DNA of 64,000 nucleotides from Crocodylus rhombifer (Eukaryota > Chordata > Crocodylia > Crocodylidae), in NCBI GenBank assembly GCA_038503035.1, contig JAVSML010020429.1, forward strand, positions 244,511 to 308,510. Direction: 5' to 3'. The translations under genes were made by a program, and so were the position numbers. Below are positions 1-11,005 of the stretch, piece after piece. Under the pieces are notes generated by a model. It had not been told where the DNA came from and ran no database searches. It saw only the letters and a program-made list of their open reading frames with translations. Numbering within the stretch: position 1 is the stretch's first letter; each line of letters begins with the position of its first letter.

Positions 1-3000
1 GGTTTTCCAGTCCCCAGCTGCTCAAGGCGACGTACCCGACTCGAGCCGTGTTATACACGGAGCAGGGTATGCTGCCCTGCCTGGTCATGCAGCTGCAGCA
101 GCTGGTACAACGGGGTGGCAGACCTAAAATGTGCCTTGTTTTCACCCAGCCACCCTGGCTGACATAACTGGGCACGCCGCAGCTTGAAGAAATCATTCCC
201 TGCCCTATGAGACAATCAAAAGTGCAAAGACAGACCGCCAGCCTCTCGTACTGCTCCGTGCAGGCTGCCAGAATGGGCCACAACCTACTCCATGTGCTTT
301 CAAAAAGGCCTAAAGCGTTGGCCTTTCTCTTCTGTAATTTAATGCAATTTCAAGTCTGAAGCACCAGTAAAACTTTTGCCCAGAATTTGCCAACTTCCCT
401 GTCCTTTAGCCCCGTGCCTTTGCTGCTTCTTCCTTCGTGATGGATTTTCCAGCTCACCATACAGACTGTAAAAAGCAGCACGGCCTGCTCGAAGACGGCC
501 GTCGTTCACGTGGCATCATTAACGGAGCCAAGCACCAGCGGCACGTTTTGCATTCAGCTAAGGGGATTGAAATGCTGACCGCGTCGCCTCGTTTCATTGG
601 GCTGCAAAGCTTCACTCTTAAATCCTGAACGAATTCTGAAACAACGTGTGTAGGACATTTATTAGACAGACACTTGGGAAGCAGAGTGTGACCAAAGATG
701 AACACAGCCACGTGGGAGAGGCTACTGGCTGAAGGCTTTGCACCGGTGTGTCCGTTTCATTGCTTTTTATTTTCCAGACATGGCGTTAAAGAAATAAAGA
801 GCATGTGTTTGCAAGAGTGCTCCTCCTGTAGATTTATCCTAGGATCCCAGTATCTTGTGCGGTGATCTGTATTTGCACAAAGCGCGTGCGAAGCAGGTGT
901 AAAACACTTCTGCTCCAATTGAGTAGCACTTCAAACACCCAAATTGCATGGGTGTAAATAACTGCACAAGCTGACACAGAGATGGCTAGGGGCTGGGTGT
1001 GTAATGGGTAGCCAAGGTTCATTGGGCCACAGAGTGAGCAAGACGATGGCACCGTGATTAGAGCCGCTACCTGGGGCGATGCTGAGTTTCAGCCTCTGCT
1101 CCAAGCACGGCTTGTGTCCTTTACCTTCAGCAGCAATTGAGTAAAATATAGAGCCAGTCCTCAAAGCAGAACCGCTGAAGCCAACTCCTGAAGCAAGTCT
1201 GACGCTCCCGGGTCAGTCAAGGTGCACGCTCAAGAGGAGGGAAGGGCAAGCTCTTCAGGGACGTCCTCAAGGCCCAGTTGAAAAAATGCAACGTCAACAT
1301 CAACTCATAAGAGACTAAATGGAGGAAGAGCCTGGTGCAAGGATCTCGGTACTGAGAAACCTCTCGACAACAACAGGAGATGGAAAAACAGGAGCAGCAG
1401 AAGCATCGTGTTGTGAATCGAACCTACTGTGCGTGCAAACACGTGCCCAAACTTCATCTGAGTCTGTCGATCCCAGACCAGCCTCGTCAACCGTCTTTGG
1501 ACCTGCAGATATGACAGTCGTGCAAGGCCAAGTATTCGAATGGATATAAGCATAATTTCCCTAACCTCTCCTCCCAGTTTACAACCCCTGAGGCCCTCTC
1601 CCATCCTTGTTAGGACTGTATCCCTAATTAAGCTGCGCTGAAAGATCAAAAGAAACGAACACGAAAGCGCCGACTTAATACAAACTGTTACACGGGTAAA
1701 CCCCACGTTCGGCAGGGCTTGAAGGGGTAGCACAATGCTCGTGATCCGATCTGCGTGCCACCTGGCCGATTTCTGTGCAGCAAACGATTTCGCTGCACGG
1801 AATAAGGAAGGTTTCCAGGCACGTAACTTCCCAGCTGTTAACGTTGCCCCATTTATTTTTCAGATGTTTCTCGTTCCGCTCTACATGGTGCCAGCATAAT
1901 GCACGTGCATTCACCACCAGTATATGCTCTCATCAGATAAGAGGGCACCTACACCTCTTTCATTACATAATGTACTGCATGTATGGTCTAATCAGATCAG
2001 ACGAACCCCATGCTTGCCCTTCCTCCCCCCACAAGCCGGGTCTGTTATCATTCAATAAGATAGGATGACTACACAATTGTGTTGACAGAATTATAAAAGA
2101 TAATATTGTCACAATAGCCTTATGGTTCTTGCTGTGGCTAATGCCTGCTCGCCATATAGGACACAGTCTAAGGTGCATACCCACCCCGGGTCAGTGTTAC
2201 CATATTATACCAACATAAAATTACTCCGGGATCAGGAACGGACAGACGTGCATCTATCCTGGGGCAGCTCATGCCGTAGGTGGCTGTTAGAAAAGCCTTG
2301 CTGCAAGGTGCAGGAGCAGGGGACAGCTGATCCAAGATGGGAGTGAGCAGACAGATAAACCCTACACCAGCCTCGCTGGTAGTATTTTACTCTGGTCTTT
2401 TTGGCAGTACATCTGCACTGGACGGGGTGAAGTTCCCCCAGGGTAGGCACTCGTAGTGTGGTTTATACCAACATGAACATTACACCTGTCTGTGCCTGCA
2501 AAATCTCAGGCCTGAGAAATGAGGGTAAGGAGCCCGGTGAGAAGGAAGGCACCAAGCACAGGAGAAACAAGCTGCAAGTGTCTTTGGAGCTTGTGTCATG
2601 CGATGGCTTAGTGCCTTTCCTCCCACAGAGACGGGATTAGGTGCTGGACGCCCAATGCTGCCCCTCCCGAGTCCCCCCATGCTGGGACTAGGAGCCCGGT
2701 TTAGTCGGAGACCTGGTTTATATCCTGAAGCATAAGGCTTGATGCCCCTTCCCAACGTTTGCCTTTGAATGCTGACATGGGCCAGACAAATGCCCAATCT
2801 ACTTCTCCTATTATTTATACTCATCTCCTATTGAGACCATGTGGCCGTAAAGCTCCCCAGGGACTAAAAAGCACCCAGAAATCCCAGAAATCCTCTCCAC
2901 CTCCATGGACAAAACCGTGCCTTCTTTTTTCCTTTACATTTTTTTGCTGCCATCGCTGGAGTCTTCAAAGATTCAACAAGCTCAAGCCTCGTGCTCTCTT

Positions 3001-3026
3001 TCTATTGCGGATTTGCTCCCCTATTA
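1..3026. other. Unannotated stretch, no recognisable feature
   Basis: I see no repeat family, RNA gene or exon that I can name. Several short reading frames overlap on both strands (the longest about 140 codons, minus strand, 1305-1733), but none has a recognisable domain, none continues across a plausible splice junction, and the composition is like the flanks. Most likely unique intergenic or intronic DNA. Confidence 0.5.
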
Positions 3027-3313
3027 GCAGGTAACTTACCTGCCGTGGTGGGTAGATTCCTTCTCTTGCCAGAGACGCGGGTTTGATTCCCGGATGTGCA
3101 CGTACCGACAGTCATCAAGGCACCCAAAATTCAGATTCAGTCTGGTTTTTGGACTCTGTCTCACAGCCTACAGCAGGGGGTGGCAGGTCTGGGCAGCCTC
3201 CCCTCCTCCATAGTCCTGCTCAGGCATATACATCAAAGGTCCTGACGACCTCTCACGCGTACACCATGATCCAAAAGGACCAGCAGTTGCCTACTGCTCC
3301 TTGCAGGTAACTT
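3027..3313 (+). mobile_element. tRNA-derived SINE (265 bp) with 11-bp target-site duplication
   Basis: The element itself is 3038-3302 and is flanked by a perfect direct repeat GCAGGTAACTT (3027-3037 and 3303-3313), a typical LINE-mediated target-site duplication. The 5' part resembles a tRNA: an A-box-like segment TGCCGTGGTGGGTA at 3041-3054, a short anticodon-like arm (TCTC/GAGA near 3062-3075), and a B-box-like GGTTTGATTCC at 3080-3090 inside a T-arm-like CGGG/CCCG stem. About 39 bp separate the two box starts, close to tRNA spacing. The body, roughly 3190-3302, is shared with a second locus at about 20815-20932. There is no poly-A tail and no CR1-type ATTCTATG terminus, so the partner LINE is unknown. 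A decayed true tRNA gene is the alternative, but the target-site duplication placed 265 bp apart argues for a SINE. I do not know the family name. Confidence 0.65.
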
Positions 3314-6300
3314 GTAGCTTTTCAGGCTTTGGCCCTTGCTTATTTTTTGCATGCCAAAGAAACAAAGCCCGTTCTCCATCAAGAACACACCAGCCAAAAG
3401 CTGCCTGTGAAACCTTTGGTCTTCATCGCCTGGCACAACTCTGCAGCAGCGCGATGGCTTCAAGTCTTCAGGAAGGCAAGGCTGTGACCTGCTGAAAATA
3501 CAGTAGCGATCTGCATGAGCATAAGTACTGCAAATGAGATCATTCATCCTCAGCATGCCCCTTAATTACATACCTGCTGCTCGGCAGGTGGAGTCTGTAA
3601 TAATCACCTGCAGAAGGAGAGGGCATTAAAAATAGACCGCAGCCAATGCCGAACTTAAAGGCTCCTTTTTTCTCTCTGCTGTTACAGAGGATTTCTTTGA
3701 GGCAGCATCTGTCCATCTTTTCATACCTCGATGCACACCACAGGAACGAAGCTGATGCCCTTGTCGAAACGGTGAAGATTTCTTACTTGCTCTTAACGCG
3801 CCGATTCTTTATCAGCAACAAAACCTGCCGTTATTTGCCCGGGGAACTTCTGCATTGCTGAGAGCTCTGGCATTACCGTGGGGAAAGACGTCAAGTCACG
3901 ATGGCATTAATAAAGCATTTGGCCTCGGCAAATGAGGACGGCAGCTGCCCTGGCTCCTTGCACAACAGAGGCGATGGGGGCTGAAGCCCTTTCCAGTCAC
4001 CAGATGGGTTTTGCTGGCTTGACTACATCCCCTCGGTGGCGTGGGAAGATTTCCCCTTGTAGCCGATGTAGTTATGCTGGTAGGACTCGGCACCCTCATC
4101 TGCTTTCCTCTCTCTTCGGGCTCTTCCCCCTGCCCAAGGGCAGTTTCCTCTCTGCTAGCCATGCATCTCTTCAGTGAGCGGCGAAAAGAAAGCCAGAGCC
4201 CAGAGCGGAAGAGTCCTGGGAATGTCTCCCCCAGTAACACGGGTCTTGGCAATGCTCTTTGTACCCCCTAGCCTCACCCCCCTCACCGGAGAAGGAAACT
4301 AAGGACATAGCATCAACACAGAATAGGTAAAACAGAGTCTACACTGCAGGTACGTCGACACCACGGTCAGAATTGGACTTGTAAAAGTTGAACGCTGTCC
4401 TCCTGTGAGCCTTTTGCTCACCCACTGCCCAAGAGTCAGCTAAGCAGCGTTGCACACGTTTTACTGAATTACAGACTTGTTTTTTTTTTAAAAAAAACAA
4501 AAAAACCAACACATTTTGAAGACAAATGTCTCTCACTTGGGGCTGGGCCACCGCTGTGTTCTGCCCCCCTCGGGTTCCCCTACCCGGCACGACACAGCGC
4601 AGGCTTAATTTGCAGCAGTGCAGCTCCCGTCGACTTCAAGAGCATTTGGGAGCACTTTTTACACGCAGGCCAATGGAGCCTGAACACATTGCAAGTGGGA
4701 GATCAAAAAATGAACCCCACAAACGCAGGCCATTTGGACCTAGGCAACCAAGACCGTGCAGCTTTGAGATGGCAGGAGGACGAAGAGGAGGAGGAGGCAG
4801 AGGAATGCCCACCTTTTCTATTCGCGGTTGTTTAGGGTCTTACGCAGGGTGGAACAGGATCACACTTCGGTGCCCCTTACCCCTCATCTGACAGCCATAA
4901 CTCCTGTAAACTTGGCACATCGTTGCATGAGCTTTCCCCTACATGTAGGGCCAAGCAGGCAGAGCTCCCGATTGCTGCTTCTGGATGAAATAGGCTGCAA
5001 GGCGACAAGGCAACAAGAAAACACCTTCCAACCCTCTCTTGTAGGCAACTACCTATGAGATGGAGTCTATGGGCAGATTTTGCTGTGCAAATATATACCC
5101 AGGAAATTCTGGGAGTATCAGCTGCAGCCTAGCTGCAAGGGGCAGAGCGCAAGGCCCTGGCTCTGAAAGTCAAGACCATCTGCTAAAGCAGGAGGCCCTT
5201 CCTTACCAACAAGGCCGCTGCTGCAGGAGACGAAGCTTACCTTTCTTCAGTGCTTGGGAAAGATGCTGGCTTGACAGACCCGAAGAGCAGGGCGATCTAT
5301 TTATTCCCTAGCAGCAACCGGACGCGTTGCATGCACCTCTCCGCCGGCGCGCCATCCGCTTTCAGTTCCAGAAGGAAGTAAAAGGTTAGAGCTCTTTATT
5401 TAAACCAAGCTCACGTGCCATTTAAATGGACCTAAATTATTGTCTATGAGTGACCTTTCACCATTTGAGTCCCCTGGGAGGCTGCTGCTTCCTTTCCAAT
5501 CTCAGAAGACTCCTTCCCCCTCAAAGGAAAGCGGACAAAGCAACAAAACCCTGGGGTGAGGACGTCTGCTCCGAAGCTCCCCCGCTCCTGCCTGTGACTA
5601 CTGCAGAGATGGAGTGAAAAGGTCAAGTTCATTACCAAAAAACCTGGCAGAAGAGGCCTCAATCACAGGACCTGGCAGGAAAACTCTAGGTCTTAGACAT
5701 GTGAATGGACGGCGGAGGGTGCAGAAGGGGGGAAAGCATTGCGTTTCTCTGCGTCTGTGCTGCGGGTGTCAACCAAAAAGGGGGCCCAAGCTGTTAGTAT
5801 AGCACAGAAGCAATCCCGTACAAACCACTGGGCCACGAGGATGGAGAAGGAACGGGAGGCTTTTGCAGTCACGCACCAGTTCACAGAAGCAAAGCGCTAT
5901 CCCAGGAGTGAAATTACTCTCTGAGCTGATAAAAGGAGGGGAAAGCAGCATCTGGCCAGCAATGTTTAGCTTCTCCTGCTCATCTTAATGTTGTGCGGAG
6001 CACGCTAAAAGTAAGAACTTTCTCGGCCACAGGAGGACAGCTGGGGATAGAGCACAGCAGGGCACCATACGATGGAGGGCTTTTAATTACGAAATATCTG
6101 TCTCCGGCTGTCAGGGAAACTGCAGCACAACACGAGAGAGCTCAAGGAGCAGACGGGAGAGAGTGGAGATGGGTCTGAGCCAAGAAGCTCCTCTCTACAT
6201 CCAAGCTCTCTCAGTGTTCAGGAGCATCTTATCCTTCCCTTCGGTCCAGACGTTACAGAGGTAGGAGCCGGCAGAGTCAGGAGCTCCCCCAGGCTCAGCA

Positions 6301-6428
6301 GCCAAATGATGTTTTGGGCCAAGAATCTCAAAGCTATGTAAGGGGGACTGCTCATACAATTGCATGACAATGAATGAGAATTCATCTCTCAATACCATTT
6401 TCATTTCAATTTCTGCTGGACACTGATC
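3314..6428. other. Unannotated stretch
   Basis: No named repeat, RNA gene or exon recognised. It contains a T9/A7 run near 4480-4500 and an AscI-like GC-rich patch at about 5340, with no sign of a CpG island around it. Reading frames here are short and shadow one another. Confidence 0.45.
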
Positions 6429-6645
6429 AGGACATGTCTACACGTGCATTTTAATGTGCATTAAAGCATCACATTAAAATAAACTAATGTGCATTAAACA
6501 CCACTTAACAACCATGCTCTTCAGTTAATGCATGTTAAGGCAGGCTAATGTGCATTCTCCTACTACCTCACCATGGAGGTACTAGATTTAATGCACGATA
6601 ACTAAAGTGCATTTACGCACGTGTAAAAGGCACCCCCAGTATTAG
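6429..6645. mobile_element. MITE-like DNA transposon remnant
   Basis: The left end reads GGACATGTCTACACGTGCA and the right end, on the complement, GTGCCTTTTACACGTGCG. The two ends form imperfect terminal inverted repeats that continue as TTTTAATGTGCATTAA versus TAAATGCACTTTAGTTA. The interior is a run of TTAATGCA/TGCATTAA words with internal symmetry and no coding potential. Total length is about 215 bp. The TGTCTACACGTGC terminus resembles a short nonautonomous DNA transposon type that I associate with turtles and crocodilians. I cannot read a clean target-site duplication, so the superfamily (hAT-like?) is unassigned. Confidence 0.55.
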
Positions 6646-8004
6646 CCTGGCAAAGCACAAGTCTATTGGCACACGTTGCAAGACTAGAGGAAGAAATCCA
6701 AGAGAAATTAATCCTTTTTAAACCGAAATGTCGTACTGTGTTACATGCCTATATTGTGAATCTCTGTTAATGTGCCCAGGAGCTGAGATGGGAATGTTTT
6801 TAACCAAATCGAAAAGCAAAAAAAAAATCTTAGTGTTGATATTGCGAAGAGGAAGATCAGAGATAATTGAAATGAAAGAATGGGACCTCGCTGCCAATTC
6901 TCATTCACTTTAATGAAACTAGGTGTCCACATCCCTTAGCCAAGGTTTAAAGCTTGCAGCCAAAAATATCTTTGTGGGAATGGGTCCAAACTAAAACACT
7001 GAATCAGAAATGCAAACAGAGACCCTCAGACAAGCAGGGTAAATTAGGCCGTGCTAAGTTTCACAGTCATGCCTAGACCACGATTTGCATCTCCTTCACC
7101 CTGGGCATCTCCACACTGATCATAGTTCACCGCTACGGCTACCAGCTACGGCTACAGGCTGGAGAGACCCTCCAAGTCTGGGATCACCACTAAATTACTG
7201 AAGTTATTACAATGATAAAAGGGGGCACATGCCAGTGAACTACTATATTAAAGCCTCCAGGATGCTTATGTAGTAGTAGGCAGAGCTTCAATTTTCCTCT
7301 GTTTTTCTAATGAGACCCAGCTACTTTAGCGTGTCTGCATAGATTTACAAGGGCACTGTCTGCTGGGGAGGGATCACACAATAATATTTTTTTAGCCTTC
7401 CTGACAGCACGTTTTTTGCTGCAGTCTAGCACCAGATTGCCAGAGCTGACTGATGATTTACTGTACACGCAGCTGAAGCCCCTGTTAAACCTAGGGCTAG
7501 TTCCTTAATTTTGAAGCAACAGGCTCTAAAACTCTCCCAGCAGCTTTAGGCTGAACAAGAAAAGCACCAGAGCTACAGTGATGTACTTCAGCATCAGATC
7601 AACCCAACCCCGCTGTCTTCACACAAGGGTAGGCCTAGGTAGCGGAAAGGACCAGCCGGTTCACCAGACCTTCTGCCTATGCCAGCCGTCACGCTCTTGA
7701 TTTAGGCACAAAGAAAAACATAGGTGCAAGGGCTGGCTCCTTCTGCCTCAAGAATGGGTCTGACTAGGACCACTACCAACCTCCCATTTCAGTGCAAATG
7801 CAATCTTGCATCTCACGTTGACTGGCCAAGTGAGTCCTGTGATCCCCTGGCCAATGAATAACACTCAAGCACATGCTTGAACTACAGTCATGCTTCAAGT
7901 TAACCATACGTGTGTCTTCCTGAATACCAATGCTTTCCTAAATCAGGGGCCGAGTCTGGCTACCCTTGTCAAAGGATACTCAATTGGGCACTAACCAAGG
8001 ACAG
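6646..8004. other. Unannotated stretch
   Basis: AT-moderate, apparently unique DNA. A small internal duplication (CTACGGCTACCAG / CTACGGCTACAGG) lies near 7132-7160. No exon or repeat family recognised. Confidence 0.4.
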
Positions 8005-8116
8005 GGCGAAGGCATCTGCCATGTCACGGGTAACCCAAAAGCTTGCAAGTTTTTCCCCCAACTATTTAAGCTGGTCTAATAAAAGATATCAGATTCACCC
8101 AAAGAACCTTGTCCGC
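8005..8116 (+). mobile_element. Penelope-like element tail, degenerate
   Basis: The segment AAAAGCTTGCAAG at 8036-8048, then CCAACTATTTAAGCTGGTC, AATAAAAGATATC and CACCCAAAGAACCTTGTC (to about 8112), runs in the same order as the tails at 16.6, 17.1 and 39.5 kb. The hammerhead-like core upstream has decayed: the GAAA box now reads CAAAA and the CTGANGA box is not clear. Orientation is plus. Confidence 0.55.
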
Positions 8117-8626
8117 CTACGGGTTTTGACATACATTTCTAAAACAAAATCAATCCTAAAATATGTTAAATCATAAACAGCTTTAGCTAAAACAGGATAG
8201 AACAAATCCGGTTATGTATTCGGTTTTAGACACATGTGGGATAACATAAAAATATATTTAAGTCTATTAGTATTAAGGTGAAAGGGTTGAATACAAAGGA
8301 ATCACCCACTGAAAAATATTACGGCTTTCAGCGTAGGGAAAACACTGTCAGAGAAGGGGATTTAAGGTCTCAAGTGGTAAAAGTACCGACAGGCACTAAT
8401 TCCTGACAAAAGTAAATTAGCCCCAAAAAGCAAGAGTAATGAGCCCCGAGAGGAGAAAAGACTCCATTAACATAGGAAAGAAAGAAGACAGGAGAGGAAG
8501 CCAATAAGCAACAGGAAAGACAAGGCAGAGACTTGGGGCTGAGCTTCCTCCGAGGCATTTCACTTCCTAAAATAATAGCAAGTTTTCTAAACATGCCCTG
8601 CACATCCCTACAAGGTTGTTTTTTTT
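8117..8626. other. Unannotated stretch
   Basis: AT-rich sequence with no recognisable repeat or exon. Confidence 0.4.
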
Positions 8627-8692
8627 ATTTCATAGATTTCATAGACATTTGGGCTGGAAGGGACCCCTGAGGATCATCGAGTCCAGCCCCAA
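8627..8692 (-). mobile_element. CR1 LINE 3' tail
   Basis: Read on the minus strand, this ends in the CR1-type repeat TCTATGAAATCTATGAAA. It is preceded by GGACTCGATGATCCTCAGGG and the pyrimidine-rich GTCCCTTCCAGCCC, the standard CR1 3' untranslated region. Only the last 65 bp are present, a strong 5' truncation typical of CR1. Confidence 0.8.
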
Positions 8693-8984
8693 ATCGTTGA
8701 ACTTCTACTTGCTGCAAATTGATGACAGAAGTTGTGTCTTAAAGGCGAGCATAAGAAAGCTGGGGGAAGAGACCTGATGAGACGCATGGAGTGAGCATCA
8801 AAGATGGACAGACCTCCTACAATCACGGGACACTCACGGTCTTTATAGATTTGGGGTCAAATACCAGGATTCTTGGACTTGAACTGACTGTCACGCAACT
8901 CATATTTTCTCTGTTTCCTTTCTTAACGCTGGAGTCAAACTCGGCACATAAGGGTGGTTAAGCACTGCTTCTGAAGCAGTGGTG

Positions 8985-9085
8985 CCGGGAAGCCCGCACA
9001 AGGTCAGGACCACAAGATGCTGCACACAGGGCAGTCCCACCAAGTCTAGTCCCTGCCCCAAAGCGCTTGCAGGCTAAAGAACTCG
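8985..9085 (-). mobile_element. L2/MIR-type 3' tail fragment
   Basis: On the complement it reads GCAAGCGCTTTGGGGCAGGG followed by a tail similar to the L2/MIR 3' region (a 'TGTAAGCTCTTTGGGGCAGGGACTG'-like pattern, then a GTGCAGC...CCTG part). It is old and diverged, and the exact family (L2, MIR or another CORE element) cannot be settled by eye. Confidence 0.5.
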
Positions 9086-9827
9086 TCTGTCAGGCGCCTT
9101 TAGGACATCCTCCTGCAAGGGCATGGCTGTAAATGGAGAAGACCCCTGCTTATACTTCACGGGCTTCTGAACCTGGACTATTTTGCGCGCAATGCTCAGT
9201 CAAGCTTCTCCACGGTCAGGCTTTTGTGAGCATGGAAAAGGCGAGCTTTGTCTACGTGCCACACAGCGTGGTTTGATCCTGCATTGCTAGGCAGCACACT
9301 CCTGCATCCAGCTACAGCATTCAAGGAAAGGTCTCCATCAGCATCTCCACTTCAAGACTTGCTTTTCATGTCCTTTTCTCCAAGCCGAGGCATCGGGAAG
9401 CATTGTTCTGTGTGGATAACTGACTGTCTTTATTGTTAGAGGAAAATGAAAGCGTTTGGATATAGTCAGATGCCTTTTTTTTTTTTTATAACTTGAGTTC
9501 AAGTATCTAGCCTCTTTAAAACCGATATGAAAACACCACTTACTCCTGCCTTTGCACTGACATCTTCTTGTTCCTAACTGATGCACAGTCGAGTTCCTAT
9601 TTACACAGCTACGATTTGTCCTGAACTCTTAACTCTCGGTAGTTACACAGTAAAGACGCCCTGTCGTGGATACGCACAATTCAAGGGTGCTTACGAGGCT
9701 GCGGGGAACATGCAACAGTTCTTGCTTGTGCAAAACTTCCATGAGTGTTAGCAAGCGTTGGGTCTATAGGCTCAACTGCCCCTCAGCCCCACATGGCCAC
9801 AGAGGTTCCTGCCACGTTACATATATT
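9086..9827. other. Unannotated stretch
   Basis: No recognised repeat or exon. A run of 12 T lies near 9476-9487. Short reading frames only. Confidence 0.4.
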
Positions 9828-10328
9828 AACTCCATAATTACACAATAAATTCAGACTGGCTACACATACAAAGTAATTATTAAGCAATGAACAGGTTAAT
9901 CACGCAATAAATTCAGACCGGCTACACATGCAAAATAATTATCACATAATGAACCAGTTAATACAGGGGCAGGCAATTATTTTGGGCAGAGGGCCGCTGA
10001 CTGAGTTTTGGCAAGCCATTGAGGGCTGCATAATAGGCAGCCAGGGGCAGATAAATATTAATTTTCTAAATTTTTTAGGGGCCCCGCAGGCTGGATAGTA
10101 TGGCCTGGCAGGTCGCATCCAGCCCCTGGGGCACATTTTCCCACCCCTGGTAACCCCACAATAAATTCAGACTGGCTACACATACAAGATAATTATCACA
10201 CAATGAACTGGTTAATTATGCAATAAATTCAGAGCAGCTATACAAGCAAAATATTTATCACGCAATGAACTGGTTAATGGCGCAATAAATTCAGACTGGC
10301 CACACATGCAAAGTAAATAACATCACAC
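9828..10328 (+). repeat. 62-bp minisatellite, about 5 units, interrupted by a MITE
   Basis: The word CAATAAATTCAGA recurs at 9843, 9905, 10159, 10221 and 10283. Adjacent units are exactly 62 bp apart. The only exception is 9905 to 10159, where the extra 192 bp is a 186-bp insertion plus a few bases. Each unit carries CAATAAATTCAGACTGGC, then TACACATGCAAAATAATTAT, then CACAATGAACTGGTTAAT, with a few substitutions. The first and last units are partial. I do not recognise the unit as any known satellite. Confidence 0.85.
9964..10149. mobile_element. hAT-type MITE (186 bp) inserted in the minisatellite
   Basis: The left terminus CAGGGGCAGGCAA and the right terminus (complement) CAGGGGTGGGAAA are hAT-style CAGGGG terminal inverted repeats. 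The interior (GGGCCGCTG..., GGGCCCCGCAGG-like) has no coding potential. The element lies exactly where the 62-bp array loses its phase. The flanks (AGTTAATA before, GTAACCCC after) give only a poor match to an 8-bp target-site duplication, so the insertion is old. The 'GGGGTGGGCAA...GGGCC' type is common in turtles and crocodilians. Confidence 0.7.
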
Positions 10329-10330
10329 CG

Positions 10331-10916
10331 TAAAAAGTTCTGTCCAGCTATAAAAACAGGCAACCAGCTGTGCAGTTAGTGCTTGAAAATGTATAACAAC
10401 TTGATAGCTAGTTTTTATCCAGGTTGCATTTGAATGTGGGGCAGAGCTCAGGGGGAAACTAAGGGTGTAAAACTCCACACTGGACCTGAGCAGCCTGCCT
10501 GGCCCACGAGGCAGGATGCTACTCCCCCACGTGTGAGAGGACGGATGGAGGAGGTGGAGCTGTGGCTCTGCCCCTCGCCCAAGGTCGGTCGGTCGGCAGA
10601 GCTGAGCTGGCACCCAGGGAAAGTAACCGCTTCGCTGCTCTGCAGGGAAGCCCAGAGAAAATGGTGACGATTCCTTCGCTGGGCTCCTTGTGCTGCGACG
10701 CAGTAAAGGTGCCGCTCTCTTACGTAGGCAAAAGCTGAGTTTTACCTGAAACAACGTCTCCATGCTCCCAGGGACCGGGATCTGTGCCCCTAAGGGCTTA
10801 GCGTGGCTAGAGTAAGGATGGATGGCCTGCCTGGCCCACGAGGCAGGATGTCCTCTGGGTCTGATCACGTCCAGGAGCTCCAAGGCCTGGAAGAGAAGGG
10901 CCGAAATGTCCAAAAA
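10331..10916. other. GC-richer stretch with exact 26-bp repeat pair
   Basis: A 26-bp word is present identically at 10493-10518 and 10825-10850, 332 bp apart. Its core CCTGCCT...AGGCAGG can form a 7-bp hairpin stem with an 8-base loop. A 196-codon minus-strand reading frame spans 10323-10913, has no recognisable domain and is probably fortuitous. Confidence 0.6.
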
Positions 10917-11005
10917 GCCTGAGTCACATTTTCAAAAAAAACCTTAAGAGCCTAAATCCTATTGAAAGTCAGTGAGGTTCAGGTTCTTAAACAGCTCTTG
11001 AAGTC
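10917..11005. mobile_element. MITE-like remnant
   Basis: CCTGAGTCACATTTTCAAAA, then CCTTAAGAGCCTAAATCC, then ATTGAAAGTCAGTGAGGTTC. This order resembles short sauropsid DNA-transposon remnants with 'cctga-attttcaaaa' ends and a central 'cattgaagtcaatggg' palindrome. Terminal repeats are not clean. Confidence 0.35.

Noticed and set aside
3041..3108. Functional tRNA gene
   Set aside because: The A-box is degenerate, acceptor and anticodon arms do not pair well, and the unit ends in a SINE-type body bounded by a target-site duplication.
3166..3185. CTCF-like motif at CAGCAGGGGGTGGC
   Set aside because: An extra G breaks the register of the GGC part, so the match is poor.
10323..10913. 196-codon minus-strand frame as a gene
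   Set aside because: No domain, low-complexity proline/serine composition, spans the two copies of the 26-bp repeat and ends at the edge of the minisatellite.
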